Below are positions 1 through 6,099 of a stretch of DNA of 9,298 nt, one piece after another. Numbering within the stretch: the stretch's first letter is position 1; every line of letters starts with the position of its first letter. Source of the DNA: Actinomycetota bacterium. GTDB taxonomy: Bacteria > Actinomycetota > Humimicrobiia > Humimicrobiales > Humimicrobiaceae. The stretch lies in assembly GCA_003486795.1 (NCBI GenBank), contig DNFX01000227.1, positions 1-9,298 of the forward strand. Direction: 5' to 3'. A model generated the notes under the pieces. The model was not told the origin of the DNA and did not search any database. It was given only the letters and a program-made list of their open reading frames with translations. A program made the position numbers and the translations under genes.

Positions 1-1
1 A

Positions 2-496
2 ATAATGATATACATGAGCGAAGAAGGACGATATAAATTCAATTTTGAAACCATAGAACTTAATGAGATAATCAGCGATATTGTCGAAGAATTCAAAACT
101 ATTGCAGATACCAAAAAGATAAGTATAGATTTCAAGCCTGAAAACAAAATAATGATAAAAGCGGATCAGACACTTATAACCCGTTTATTCATAAATCTGA
201 TAGAAAATGCTATTAAATATACTCATGAAAATGGAAGGATTTCGATAAATTCCGGAAAAGATGACAGGAATGCAAATGTAATAATTGAGGATACAGGAAT
301 AGGAATATCAGAGAAAGATATTCCGTACATATTTGACAGATTTTATCAGGCAGAAAGTTCTCGTTCCGGGAACGGAACAGGGCTGGGTTTGTCTATAGTT
401 AAATGGATTGTGAATATCCATAAAGGCTTTATTGACGTTAAAAGTAATGTCAATAAAGGAACTACTTTTATAATAAAATTACCCATAAGCACATAA
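2..496 (+). CDS. Sensor histidine kinase, C-terminal part (truncated at window start)
   Basis: This is the end of a membrane two-component sensor kinase: the catalytic ATP-binding half that phosphorylates a conserved histidine and passes phosphate to a response regulator. The reading frame is open to the left edge, so the ATG at 5 is probably internal; the sensor, membrane segments and H-box lie outside the window. Counting from that ATG, the HATPase_c motifs appear in order: N-box with INLIENAIKYT (Asn68 the likely Mg-ATP ligand), G1 box EDTGIGIS (Asp96, 95-101), F-box IFDRFYQ (109-115) and G2 box GTGLGLS (124-130). The first residues (IMIYMSEEGRYKF) resemble the linker after the HisKA dimerisation helices, as in PhoR/WalK-type kinases. 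All ATP-site residues look intact. The signal it senses and its partner regulator cannot be seen. An htrA gene follows after 137 bases, which hints at an envelope-stress role (inference). Confidence 0.93.
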   Translation: MMIYMSEEGRYKFNFETIELNEIISDIVEEFKTIADTKKISIDFKPENKIMIKADQTLITRLFINLIENAIKYTHENGRISINSGKDDRNANVIIEDTGIGISEKDIPYIFDRFYQAESSRSGNGTGLGLSIVKWIVNIHKGFIDVKSNVNKGTTFIIKLPIST

Positions 497-558
497 AAAC
501 TTACGTTTTTAATTAAAAAATTTTAATTATTTTTTAAGTATGCTTTAAGAAGACCGGT

Positions 559-570
559 TATAATTATAAT
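559..570 (+). promoter_or_regulatory. Candidate -10 element(s) upstream of htrA
   Basis: Two abutting perfect TATAAT hexamers (559-564 and 565-570) sit about 65 bases before the htrA start, in the 137-base gap after the kinase gene. No good -35 is found at 16-18 bp; the best nearby TTGACA-like words are poor (TTTAAG around 544). The gap and the -10 suggest that htrA has its own promoter rather than only reading through from the kinase. In DNA this AT-rich, chance matches are common. Confidence 0.35.
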
Positions 571-633
571 AAATAAGAGTTTTACAATTAATTTAAAATC
601 ATTTTTTTAATTTTTCTGAAAGGATTAGTTTAA

Positions 634-1743
634 ATGAGGAAAAATATTTTTATTTATAAATCACTTTTTATAATTCTTGCTATATTTCTGGTTTTTACAG
701 TATCAGGATGTTCACTTGTAGCATCTGCTTTTGAACTTAAAGACAGGCTTGCCGACAAAAATGCTGAAAATGAAACAGAAAACACGACACCCATCCTTAA
801 GGAAAGAAAAGAAAGCAGCAATGATATTCTTGCAGCATTTAATCAGGCTGTAAGCAATGTAGCCGAAGAGGTAAAGCAAAGTGTTGTCAACATAAGAGTA
901 GTTGTCCAGCAGGAGGATTTTTTTGGTCGTGTAATACAGCGTGAAGGGGTCGGCTCAGGAGTTATTTTCTCTTCAGATGGATATATTATTACAAATAATC
1001 ACGTGACTGAAGGAGCTACTACTATAACCGTAACTCTTTCAGATGGAAAAGAATATCAGGCAGAGCTTATCGGTGCAGACAAAGATACTGACATTTCTGT
1101 TATAAAAATTGAAGCTGTGAATCTGAAGGCTGCAGAATTTACAACAATCGAGGATGTGAAAGTGGGTGAAATTGCCATTGCTCTTGGCAGCCCGTTCGGA
1201 CTTCAGGAAAGTGTTACCCAGGGGGTTATAAGTGCAATAGGACGGGATCTTTCAATCTCTTCAGATTCAATGCCTATGGTCGACCTTCTTCAGACTGATG
1301 CTGCCATAAACCCTGGCAACAGCGGTGGTCCCCTTGTAAATTCAACCGGGCAGGTTATGGGTATAAATACGATAATTTTTTCCACATCAGGTTCCAGTTC
1401 GGGGATAGGATTTGCAATTCCAAGTGATACTGCCGTCAATATTGCTGAACAGATAATCAAATACGGAGAAGCAAAAACACCATTTATCGGAATTGAGATG
1501 AGCGCTAATGGTGAAACTGATATAAACGGAGTATATATATCAAAGATAATCCCGGGTTATGCTGCTGACAAAGCAGGCCTGAAGGAAGGGGATGTTATTA
1601 CTGAATTTGATGGGAAAGAAATTAAAACACCTTATCAGCTGATTGCCCAGATGCAGAGACATGACATAGGTGATGAAGTAATAATAAAGATATACAGAAA
1701 CGGCAGTTTTCTGGATATTAAAGTAATTCTTGGCGAAAAATGA
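634..1743 (+). CDS. htrA: HtrA/DegP-like serine protease lipoprotein with one PDZ domain
   Basis: This is a trypsin-like (S1C) protease that degrades or refolds damaged proteins outside the cytoplasmic membrane. The N-terminus is a lipoprotein signal: basic MRKN, a hydrophobic stretch at about 10-23, and lipobox V-S-G-C with Cys26 as the lipidation site. A charged, low-complexity linker (35-70) follows. The protease domain spans about 75-275 with the full triad: His123 (TNNHV), Asp153 (DTDISVIKI) and Ser230 (NPGNSGGPL). One PDZ domain fills 282-369, with the usual AGLKEGDVI...G..I pattern. At 369 aa the length fits single-PDZ HtrA proteins. The more common anchor in Bacillota HtrA/YkdA is a transmembrane helix, so the lipid anchor is a variation. 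The start is supported by AAAGGA (619-624), 9 bases before the ATG. The gene lies 137 bases after a histidine kinase gene and is convergent with the next gene. Confidence 0.95.
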   Translation: MRKNIFIYKSLFIILAIFLVFTVSGCSLVASAFELKDRLADKNAENETENTTPILKERKESSNDILAAFNQAVSNVAEEVKQSVVNIRVVVQQEDFFGRVIQREGVGSGVIFSSDGYIITNNHVTEGATTITVTLSDGKEYQAELIGADKDTDISVIKIEAVNLKAAEFTTIEDVKVGEIAIALGSPFGLQESVTQGVISAIGRDLSISSDSMPMVDLLQTDAAINPGNSGGPLVNSTGQVMGINTIIFSTSGSSSGIGFAIPSDTAVNIAEQIIKYGEAKTPFIGIEMSANGETDINGVYISKIIPGYAADKAGLKEGDVITEFDGKEIKTPYQLIAQMQRHDIGDEVIIKIYRNGSFLDIKVILGEK

Positions 1744-1768
1744 TTTTTTTGATTAATAATCAAAAAAA
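1744..1768. repeat. 25-bp perfect palindrome filling the convergent intergenic gap
   Basis: The 25 bases between the htrA stop and the stop of the minus-strand zinc-ribbon gene form one perfect palindrome: T7, then GATTA, A, TAATC, then A7. It could fold into a hairpin on either transcript. It is not a standard intrinsic terminator: the T-run is on the 5' arm and the A-run on the 3' arm in both directions, so no U-tract follows the stem. A role in 3'-end protection or in ending the two converging transcripts is possible but unproven. Confidence 0.5.
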
Positions 1769-2260
1769 TTAATAATCCATAGCTCCAAGAGCTACGCCTG
1801 AAGCTATTATAACAATTACTATAATAATACCGGAAAGAATACCCAAAGAACTCATTATTATTGCTGCCATAGAAAATCCTTTGCCTTTGAGACCGGAATC
1901 TGGTTTGGAAATTGACGCATTAGCTATTATTCCGAGAATAAGTGCAATAAGCCAGAATATCGGGAAAAAGGCGAGAACAAAAGATGCTATTGCAAGACCA
2001 CTTGTTGTTTCCTGTTGTTTTAAATTTTTGCCGGCTTCTGTCTGATAATCATGGTTTTGAGAATAAACCGGACTTGTCTGCATGCCTGGATCAGTGTCGT
2101 GAGCAGAAATTTCCTGTGTATCTGTAGTCTGATTTTGTTCGATGGTTTTATTTTCTTCCTGAGTTACTTCTATAAGAGTTCCGCAATAATCACAATATTT
2201 TTTACCACTCTGATTTTTTGAACCACAATTCGGACATTCCTCAAGTATTATTTTTTCCAT
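1769..2260 (-). CDS. Zinc-ribbon, two-helix membrane protein (DUF4190-like)
   Basis: This is a 163-aa protein of unknown function. Residues 9-26 form a zinc ribbon, CPNC...CDYC, with Cys9, Cys12, Cys23 and Cys26. A polar Gln/Thr/Glu-rich linker (about 35-85) leads to two hydrophobic segments (about 88-113 and 130-157), separated by a loop with SISKPDSGLKGKG. The GLAIASFVLAFF opening and the G-K-G-F-S-M-A before helix 2 match the DUF4190 pattern of small Gram-positive membrane proteins. The zinc ribbon is probably cytosolic (inference). Start choice: the frame extends to a GTG at 2272, but AAAGGTG (2276 to 2270 on this strand) abuts that codon and lies 9 bases before the ATG at 2260, so the ATG is preferred. 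It is divergent from an SPFH protein that also carries zinc ribbons, which suggests a shared job. No catalytic motif is seen. Confidence 0.85.
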   Translation of the reverse strand: MEKIILEECPNCGSKNQSGKKYCDYCGTLIEVTQEENKTIEQNQTTDTQEISAHDTDPGMQTSPVYSQNHDYQTEAGKNLKQQETTSGLAIASFVLAFFPIFWLIALILGIIANASISKPDSGLKGKGFSMAAIIMSSLGILSGIIIVIVIIASGVALGAMDY

Positions 2261-2269
2261 TTTGGATAA

Positions 2270-2276
2270 CACCTTT
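2270..2276 (-). promoter_or_regulatory. Shine-Dalgarno site that decides the start of the zinc-ribbon gene
   Basis: Read on the minus strand this is AAAGGTG, 9 bases before the ATG at 2260. It would overlap the upstream in-frame GTG (2272-2270), which therefore cannot be served by it. This is the reason for the shorter gene model. Confidence 0.6.
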
Positions 2277-2277
2277 C

Positions 2278-2313
2278 ATATCAAATGCTTTTTATGAAAT
2301 ATTTATTTGATAT
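2278..2313. repeat. Perfect 9-bp inverted repeat between divergent zinc-ribbon genes
   Basis: The arms ATATCAAAT (2278-2286) and ATTTGATAT (2305-2313) are perfect inverted copies separated by 18 bases. One arm ends a single base from the Shine-Dalgarno of the minus-strand gene. The other overlaps a candidate -35 (TTGATA, 2307-2312) for the plus-strand SPFH gene. It could be an operator or a leader hairpin of the minus-strand transcript. It is AT-rich, so chance is not excluded. Confidence 0.45.
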
Positions 2314-2335
2314 ACAAATACTAAAATAATAAAAT
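2307..2335 (+). promoter_or_regulatory. Candidate promoter for the SPFH gene
   Basis: TTGATA (2307-2312, 5 of 6 to consensus) and TAAAAT (2330-2335, 5 of 6) are 17 bp apart, the optimal sigma-70/sigma-A spacing. This would give a leader of about 128 bases before the ATG at 2470. The -35 lies inside one arm of the 9-bp inverted repeat. The call rests on hexamer matches in AT-rich DNA only. Confidence 0.4.
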
Positions 2336-2343
2336 TAAACATT

Positions 2344-2371
2344 ATTAATAAATAATAATTAATAAATTATA
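2344..2371. repeat. Two tandem copies of a 14-bp AT-only unit
   Basis: The unit ATTAATAAATAATA (2344-2357) is followed directly by ATTAATAAATTATA (2358-2371), 13 of 14 identical. It lies mid-way in the divergent intergenic region and within the proposed leader of the SPFH gene. It is a pure A/T low-complexity repeat with no evident function. Confidence 0.4.
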
Positions 2372-2386
2372 AGATAAATCTGTAAA
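2359..2386 (-). promoter_or_regulatory. Weak candidate promoter for the zinc-ribbon gene
   Basis: On the minus strand, TTTACA (2386-2381, 5 of 6) is followed after 16 bp by TATTAA (2364-2359, 4 of 6). It would transcribe toward the ATG at 2260 with a leader of roughly 90 bases containing the 9-bp inverted repeat. A perfect TATAAT on the same strand (2371-2366) has no matching -35. The assignment is tentative. Confidence 0.25.
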
Positions 2387-2469
2387 AAAACATCTATTTT
2401 TCATTAAAACAAATCAGTTTCTGATATTTTTAAAAAATAATATATTTAAGTAAGAAGGAGAATGCTGTA

Positions 2470-3645
2470 ATGGCTGTTTTTGATCGAATCAAATACGATG
2501 GACCTGCGCAGAGTTTTACTGGTGAGGAAAGACAGTGGCTGGTTTACAAATTTCCTGGTGAGAATTTTGTTTTGGGGGCGCAGCTTATCGTTAATGCTGC
2601 ACAGGAATCAGTGTTTTATTATTCCGGTGAAATTCTTGACTCTTTCGGACCCGGAAGACATACTCTTTCAAAAGGAAATCTGCCGCTTTTCCAGAAATTT
2701 GTAAATATTCCCTTTGGCGCAAAAACTCCTTTTACATCAGAGATATATTTTATTAACAAAGTATCGAAACTGGATCTAAGATGGGGAACCTCTACGCCAT
2801 TTCACATACAGGATCCCAAATTTGAAATACTTATAGCCCTTAGGGCTTTTGGTCAGTTCGGAATAAAAATAGTCGATTCAGGAAAATTTCTGTCAGAGAT
2901 TATAGGTGTTCTCGGGAACAGCGATATGGTGGACCACAGGATTGTTTTAAGATATTTTAAAGGTCTTATGTCAACTAAAATCAAGGATATGATTGCAAAC
3001 ACAATTCTGACAAACAAGCTCTCCATTTTTGATGTTACTGCTTCGATTGACAGCATTTCGGAAGCATGCAGGAGCAAAATAAGTGATGAATTTTCAAAAT
3101 TTGGAATAGAAATAGTCAATCTTTTTATTGAATCCATAAATGTACCAAATGATGACATATTAAGACTTCGCGGAATCCTTGAAAGAAAAGCTGAATTTAC
3201 GCAGATAGGAGATGACAGATATGTTGTCATGAGACAGCTGGATGTACTTGAAAAGCTCGCCTCCAATCCCGGAGAAGGAGGCTCTGGGATGGGTATAGGA
3301 GCAGGTCTTGGTGCGGGAGTAGCAACCGGTAAAGTGCTTGGTGATATGTTTAAAAATATATCTGAGGATTCCAATCCCAAAACAAGAAAAATTATTTGTT
3401 CAGGCTGTGGAAATGAAAACGATCCTGATGCTGCATTCTGCTGCAAATGTGGTAAAAAAATGACAGTAGCCAGTAAAAAATGTCCTGCATGCGGGAAAGA
3501 AAATAATGAAGAATCTGTATTTTGTGCCTATTGCGGAAAACCTTTTGAAAAAAATAATGATAAAAAAATTATTTGTCCAGGTTGTGGAAATGAGAACACT
3601 TCTGATGCTGCATTTTGCTACAAATGTGGAGTGAAATTAAAATAA
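2470..3645 (+). CDS. SPFH-domain protein with C-terminal triple zinc ribbon (YdjI/virion core-like)
   Basis: This 391-aa cytosolic protein belongs to the SPFH (band 7/flotillin-like) branch typified by Bacillus YdjI, often annotated as virion core protein-like. The SPFH region runs from about 25 to 245 (for example VYKFPGENFVLGAQLIV, and RLRGILERKAEFTQIGDDRY at its end). A glycine-rich linker (268-287) follows. Three zinc ribbons close the protein, each CxxC-x10-CxxC: Cys310/313/324/327, 338/341/352/355 and 369/372/383/386. The third ribbon repeats the first almost exactly. No signal peptide or membrane helix is seen, so membrane association would be peripheral or through a partner. AAGGAG (2455-2460), 9 bases before the ATG, supports the start. 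The divergent neighbour is a zinc-ribbon membrane protein and a likely partner (inference). Relatives are linked to membrane stress in Bacillus; the role here is not established. Confidence 0.88.
   Translation: MAVFDRIKYDGPAQSFTGEERQWLVYKFPGENFVLGAQLIVNAAQESVFYYSGEILDSFGPGRHTLSKGNLPLFQKFVNIPFGAKTPFTSEIYFINKVSKLDLRWGTSTPFHIQDPKFEILIALRAFGQFGIKIVDSGKFLSEIIGVLGNSDMVDHRIVLRYFKGLMSTKIKDMIANTILTNKLSIFDVTASIDSISEACRSKISDEFSKFGIEIVNLFIESINVPNDDILRLRGILERKAEFTQIGDDRYVVMRQLDVLEKLASNPGEGGSGMGIGAGLGAGVATGKVLGDMFKNISEDSNPKTRKIICSGCGNENDPDAAFCCKCGKKMTVASKKCPACGKENNEESVFCAYCGKPFEKNNDKKIICPGCGNENTSDAAFCYKCGVKLK
3387..3452 (+). repeat. Intragenic direct repeat, copy 1 (zinc ribbon 1)
   Basis: This 66-base stretch covers the first zinc ribbon of the SPFH protein. 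It matches 3564-3629, exactly 177 bases (59 codons) downstream, at 58 of 66 positions (about 88%). Several of the differences are silent. It points to a fairly recent internal duplication or to gene conversion. Confidence 0.85.
3564..3629 (+). repeat. Intragenic direct repeat, copy 2 (zinc ribbon 3)
   Basis: This is the partner of 3387-3452 and encodes the third zinc ribbon (Cys369/372/383/386). The middle ribbon (338-355) is clearly more different, so this is not a simple array of equal units. Confidence 0.85.
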
Positions 3646-3702
3646 TATTATGATCAACTAATTTCTGAAAATGATTGCGACTTTCTCGATTTAATTTTTT
3701 CT

Positions 3703-3730
3703 ATTACATTTTGAAAGTTTATTATATAAT
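3703..3730 (+). promoter_or_regulatory. Candidate promoter of the amino acid ABC operon
   Basis: A perfect TATAAT (3725-3730) has ATTACA (3703-3708, 4 of 6) 16 bp upstream. Transcription would begin near 3737, about 30 bases before the ATG at 3768. The position in the 122-base gap before a three-gene operon makes this plausible. I saw no riboswitch or T-box-like structure in the gap. Confidence 0.45.
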
Positions 3731-3767
3731 ACCAAGAAAATTGTTTAGGTTAACAGGAGAATAATTA

Positions 3768-4565
3768 ATGAGAAAGAAAGTTTTTTTTATTTTGGCAGTT
3801 CTTTTTATAGTTACAGGACTTATCCTGTCAGGGTGCGCAAAAACCGAATCAGCACAAAATGACGAAGCAGTTGCTGAACAGTCCTCTAATATTAAGACAA
3901 TCAAATCCGGCATTCTGACTGTTGGCTCAGACTGCACATGGCCACCGATGGAGTTTATAGAAGGCGACAAGATAGTCGGTTTTGATGTTGATCTTGCACA
4001 GGCAATAGCTGATAAACTCGGACTTGAGCTTGATTATCAGAATGCAGCATGGGATGGTCTATTTCCTGCTATTGCAACTCACAAATATGATATGATAATA
4101 TCTTCAATCACAATTACCGATGACAGAAAAAAAGAAATGGATTTTTCTGACCCATATTACAAAACCGATCAGGCAGTAACTGTCAAAACTGATTCAGGTA
4201 TTGACTCAATCGAAAAATTTGAAGGCAAAACAGCTGCTGTACAGATAGGTACTACAGGTGAGCTTGTCGCCAAAGATATAAAGGACGTCACTGTAAAAAC
4301 TTATGATGATATTCTTCTGGCTTTTGAAGACCTCAAAGCAGGCAGGGTGGATGGAGTTGTCAGTGATTCCTATGTCGGCTACGCATATGTGGTAAAAAAT
4401 ACTGATCTTGCAGTTGGCTTTGATATCTCAACAGATGAACAGCTGGGCATAGGTTTCGCAAAAGATACACCGGAACTTGTTGAAGCTGTCAACCAGGCTC
4501 TTAAAGTGATAATTGAAGATGGAACATATGATGAAATTTATACAAAATGGTTTGGAGAAAAATAG
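3768..4565 (+). CDS. Polar amino acid ABC transporter substrate-binding lipoprotein (SBP family 3)
   Basis: This lipid-anchored receptor captures an amino acid outside the membrane and delivers it to the permease encoded next. The signal peptide is MRKK plus a hydrophobic core, with lipobox L-S-G-C and Cys23 as the lipidation site. The mature domain (about 45-265) is a typical SBP_bac_3 fold: TVGSDCTWPPMEF (51-63), GFDVDLAQAIA (71-81), WDGLFPAI and SSITITDDRKKEMDFSDPYY. By alignment from memory with HisJ and GlnH, Ser112/Ser113/Thr115, Arg120 (substrate carboxylate) and Asp200 (substrate amino group) are the ligand contacts, and all are present. Asp55 and Trp58 line the side-chain pocket. The SITITDDRKK segment resembles GlnH, but glutamine cannot be told from other polar or basic amino acids. 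The length (265 aa) is normal. AGGAG (3755-3759), 8 bases before the ATG, supports the start. Confidence 0.94.
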   Translation: MRKKVFFILAVLFIVTGLILSGCAKTESAQNDEAVAEQSSNIKTIKSGILTVGSDCTWPPMEFIEGDKIVGFDVDLAQAIADKLGLELDYQNAAWDGLFPAIATHKYDMIISSITITDDRKKEMDFSDPYYKTDQAVTVKTDSGIDSIEKFEGKTAAVQIGTTGELVAKDIKDVTVKTYDDILLAFEDLKAGRVDGVVSDSYVGYAYVVKNTDLAVGFDISTDEQLGIGFAKDTPELVEAVNQALKVIIEDGTYDEIYTKWFGEK

Positions 4566-4573
4566 TTTAAAAT

Positions 4574-5257
4574 ATGGAGGGTTTGGCAGATTTAGCCCAG
4601 AATTACTTTTCGATAAGTGTAATAAAAGAAGTATTTCCGTTTTTACTGAAAGGTGCTCTTTATACTATAATTTTTTCTGCAGCATCTGAATTAATAGGCA
4701 TAATAGTAGGGCTTTTTACCGCAATAATAAGGGTAACGAAAATTAAGGTATTAAGCCAGCTTGCAACTATTTATGTCGATATCTTTAGAGGGACACCTCT
4801 TCTGATGCAGATAATATTTGTTTATTATGCGCTGCCATATGTAGGCATAAATCTGCCTGCACCTGTTGCAGGAATTGTAGCTCTTTCCGTTAACAGCGGA
4901 GCTTATGTTTCAGAAATTTTCAGGGCTGGTATTGAATCTATAGATAAAGGCCAGATTGAAGCTGCCCGTTCACTGGGAATGTCCTATGCACAGGCAATGC
5001 GGTATGTTGTAATTCCCCAGACCATGAAGAGAGTTCTTCCTCCGCTGACAAACGAATTCGTTGCATTAATAAAAGACTCATCCTTACTGTCTGTAATTGC
5101 AATTTCAGAATTGCTCAGGACTTCCAAAGAAATGATGACTTGGAAGCTGAATCCTTCTTCACTAACTGCAGCTGCCTTATTGTACCTGGCAATAACTGTA
5201 CCTCTTACAAGGCTTGTAAGCCATCTTGAAAACAGGATGAAAAGGGGGGATGTATAA
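4574..5257 (+). CDS. Polar amino acid ABC transporter permease (HisM/GlnP type)
   Basis: This is the membrane channel subunit of the importer, probably acting as a homodimer since only one permease gene is present. The 227-aa sequence has about five hydrophobic segments, the family hallmark [17 protein letters not shown] (72-88) and the cytoplasmic EAA coupling loop EAARSLGMS (129-137), followed by [26 protein letters not shown]. Length and motifs are complete. The start is unusual: the ATG comes 8 bases after the stop of the binding protein gene and has no Shine-Dalgarno upstream. A strong GGAGGG (4576-4581) overlaps it, and the in-frame TTG at 4583 is too close to use it. Translational coupling to the upstream gene is the likely explanation. 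The stop is 2 bases before the ATPase start. Confidence 0.93.
   Translation: MEGLADLAQNYFSISVIKEVFPFLLKGALYTIIFSAASELIGIIVGLFTAIIRVTKIKVLSQLATIYVDIFRGTPLLMQIIFVYYALPYVGINLPAPVAGIVALSVNSGAYVSEIFRAGIESIDKGQIEAARSLGMSYAQAMRYVVIPQTMKRVLPPLTNEFVALIKDSSLLSVIAISELLRTSKEMMTWKLNPSSLTAAALLYLAITVPLTRLVSHLENRMKRGDV
5243..5250 (+). promoter_or_regulatory. Shine-Dalgarno supporting the TTG start of the ATPase gene
   Basis: AGGGGGGA lies at the end of the permease gene, about 9 bases before the TTG at 5260. It makes TTG the credible start, because no ATG is available nearby in frame and the conserved N-terminus begins right there. Confidence 0.6.
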
Positions 5258-5259
5258 AA

Positions 5260-5985
5260 TTGATAAAAATAATCGATTTACATAAAAAGTTCGGTAATCT
5301 AAGAGTTTTGAATGGTGTAAATCTTGAGGTTAAAAAAGGCGATGTTCTTGTGATAATAGGACCCAGCGGTTCCGGCAAGAGTACTTTGCTGAGATGCATA
5401 AATCTGCTTGAAGAACCGACTTCAGGAAAGATTTTTCTTGATGGGGAAAACATCACAGATAAAAAAACAAATAAAAACAAGGTAAGACAGAGAATAGGAA
5501 TGGTATTTCAGAGCTTTAATCTTTTTCCCAACATGACTGTTCTTGGTAATGTAACACTTGCTCTTCAGAAAGTCCTTAAAATGAAATCCGATAAAGCAAA
5601 AAAGATCGGGACAGACCTTCTGACAAGAGTCGGACTGAAAGATAAAATAGATGCATACCCGAACCAGTTATCTGGCGGGCAAAAACAAAGAGTCGCAATT
5701 GCCCGTGCTCTTGCTATGAATCCCGAAGCTATTCTTTTTGATGAGGTCACATCTGCACTGGATCCCGAGCTTGTAAAAGAAGTACTGGATGTAATGAAAG
5801 ATCTTGCAAAAAGCGGAATGACAATGCTTGTTGTAACCCACGAGATGGGTTTTGCAAAGGAAGTCGGTTCCCATGTTATTTTTATGGACGAAGGCAGGAT
5901 AATTGAAGATGGTCTTGCTGATGAAATATTCGAAAATCCCAAACACCCCAGAACAAAAGCTTTTCTTGATGCTGTTCTGAACTAA
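5260..5985 (+). CDS. Polar amino acid ABC transporter ATP-binding protein (GlnQ/HisP type)
   Basis: This is the cytoplasmic ATPase that powers the importer encoded by the two preceding genes. All nucleotide-binding motifs are intact in 241 aa: Walker [10 protein letters not shown] (34-42), Q-loop Gln84 (VFQSFNLFP), signature LSGGQKQR (137-144), Walker [14 protein letters not shown] (Asp161, catalytic Glu162) and switch His194 (VVTHEMGFA). The C-terminal [12 protein letters not shown] motif is typical of the GlnQ/HisP group. DEV rather than DEP after Walker B is common in amino acid importers. Translation starts at TTG, 2 bases after the permease stop, with AGGGGGGA as Shine-Dalgarno inside the permease end. 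It is the last gene of the operon. No strong terminator follows, only a loop-less A/T stretch after the stop. Confidence 0.95.
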   Translation: MIKIIDLHKKFGNLRVLNGVNLEVKKGDVLVIIGPSGSGKSTLLRCINLLEEPTSGKIFLDGENITDKKTNKNKVRQRIGMVFQSFNLFPNMTVLGNVTLALQKVLKMKSDKAKKIGTDLLTRVGLKDKIDAYPNQLSGGQKQRVAIARALAMNPEAILFDEVTSALDPELVKEVLDVMKDLAKSGMTMLVVTHEMGFAKEVGSHVIFMDEGRIIEDGLADEIFENPKHPRTKAFLDAVLN

Positions 5986-6004
5986 AAATTTTTTAATCAT
6001 CCTT

Positions 6005-6032
6005 TTTAAATCATTTAATAAAGCTTTATAAT
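6005..6032 (+). promoter_or_regulatory. Candidate promoter for the propeller/transglutaminase lipoprotein
   Basis: TTTAAA (6005-6010, 4 of 6) and a perfect TATAAT (6027-6032) are 16 bp apart in the 114-base gap after the ABC operon. This would give a leader of about 60 bases. A second TTGAAT (6050-6055) has no good -10 at the right distance. Confidence 0.35.
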
Positions 6033-6099
6033 AAAAAATACTTGGTGCTTTGAATTTATTTTTTTATATTTGTAATAAGTATCTGAAATTTTTTAAATA

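Noticed and set aside
495..528. AT-rich hairpins after the kinase stop: AAAAAC/GTTTTT (495-510) and AATTAAAA/TTTTAATT (511-528)
   Set aside because: The stems are almost pure A/T, the second loop is only 2 bases and no clear U-tract ends the structure; not convincing as a terminator or operator.
2336..2469. Riboswitch or small RNA in the long leader of the SPFH gene
   Set aside because: The leader is nearly all A/T, with no conserved-looking stems or known riboswitch core; the divergent region seems only regulatory.
2853..3446. 197-codon open frame on the minus strand inside the SPFH gene
   Set aside because: It is antisense to a clearly conserved protein, its translation is low-complexity and serine/proline-rich, and there is no ribosome site or family motif.
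3646..3702. Possible terminator or attenuator after the SPFH gene
   Set aside because: Only tiny palindromes (TAATATTA, TGATCA) and a 3-bp stem before a T-rich stretch are present; nothing foldable enough.
5986..5998. A5T6 stretch after the ATPase stop as a terminator
   Set aside because: It has no loop and no G/C stem, so it is not a credible intrinsic terminator.
5205..6000. Several 90-125 codon open frames antisense to the ABC ATPase gene
   Set aside because: They are shadows of a gene with all ABC motifs intact; none shows a recognisable domain.
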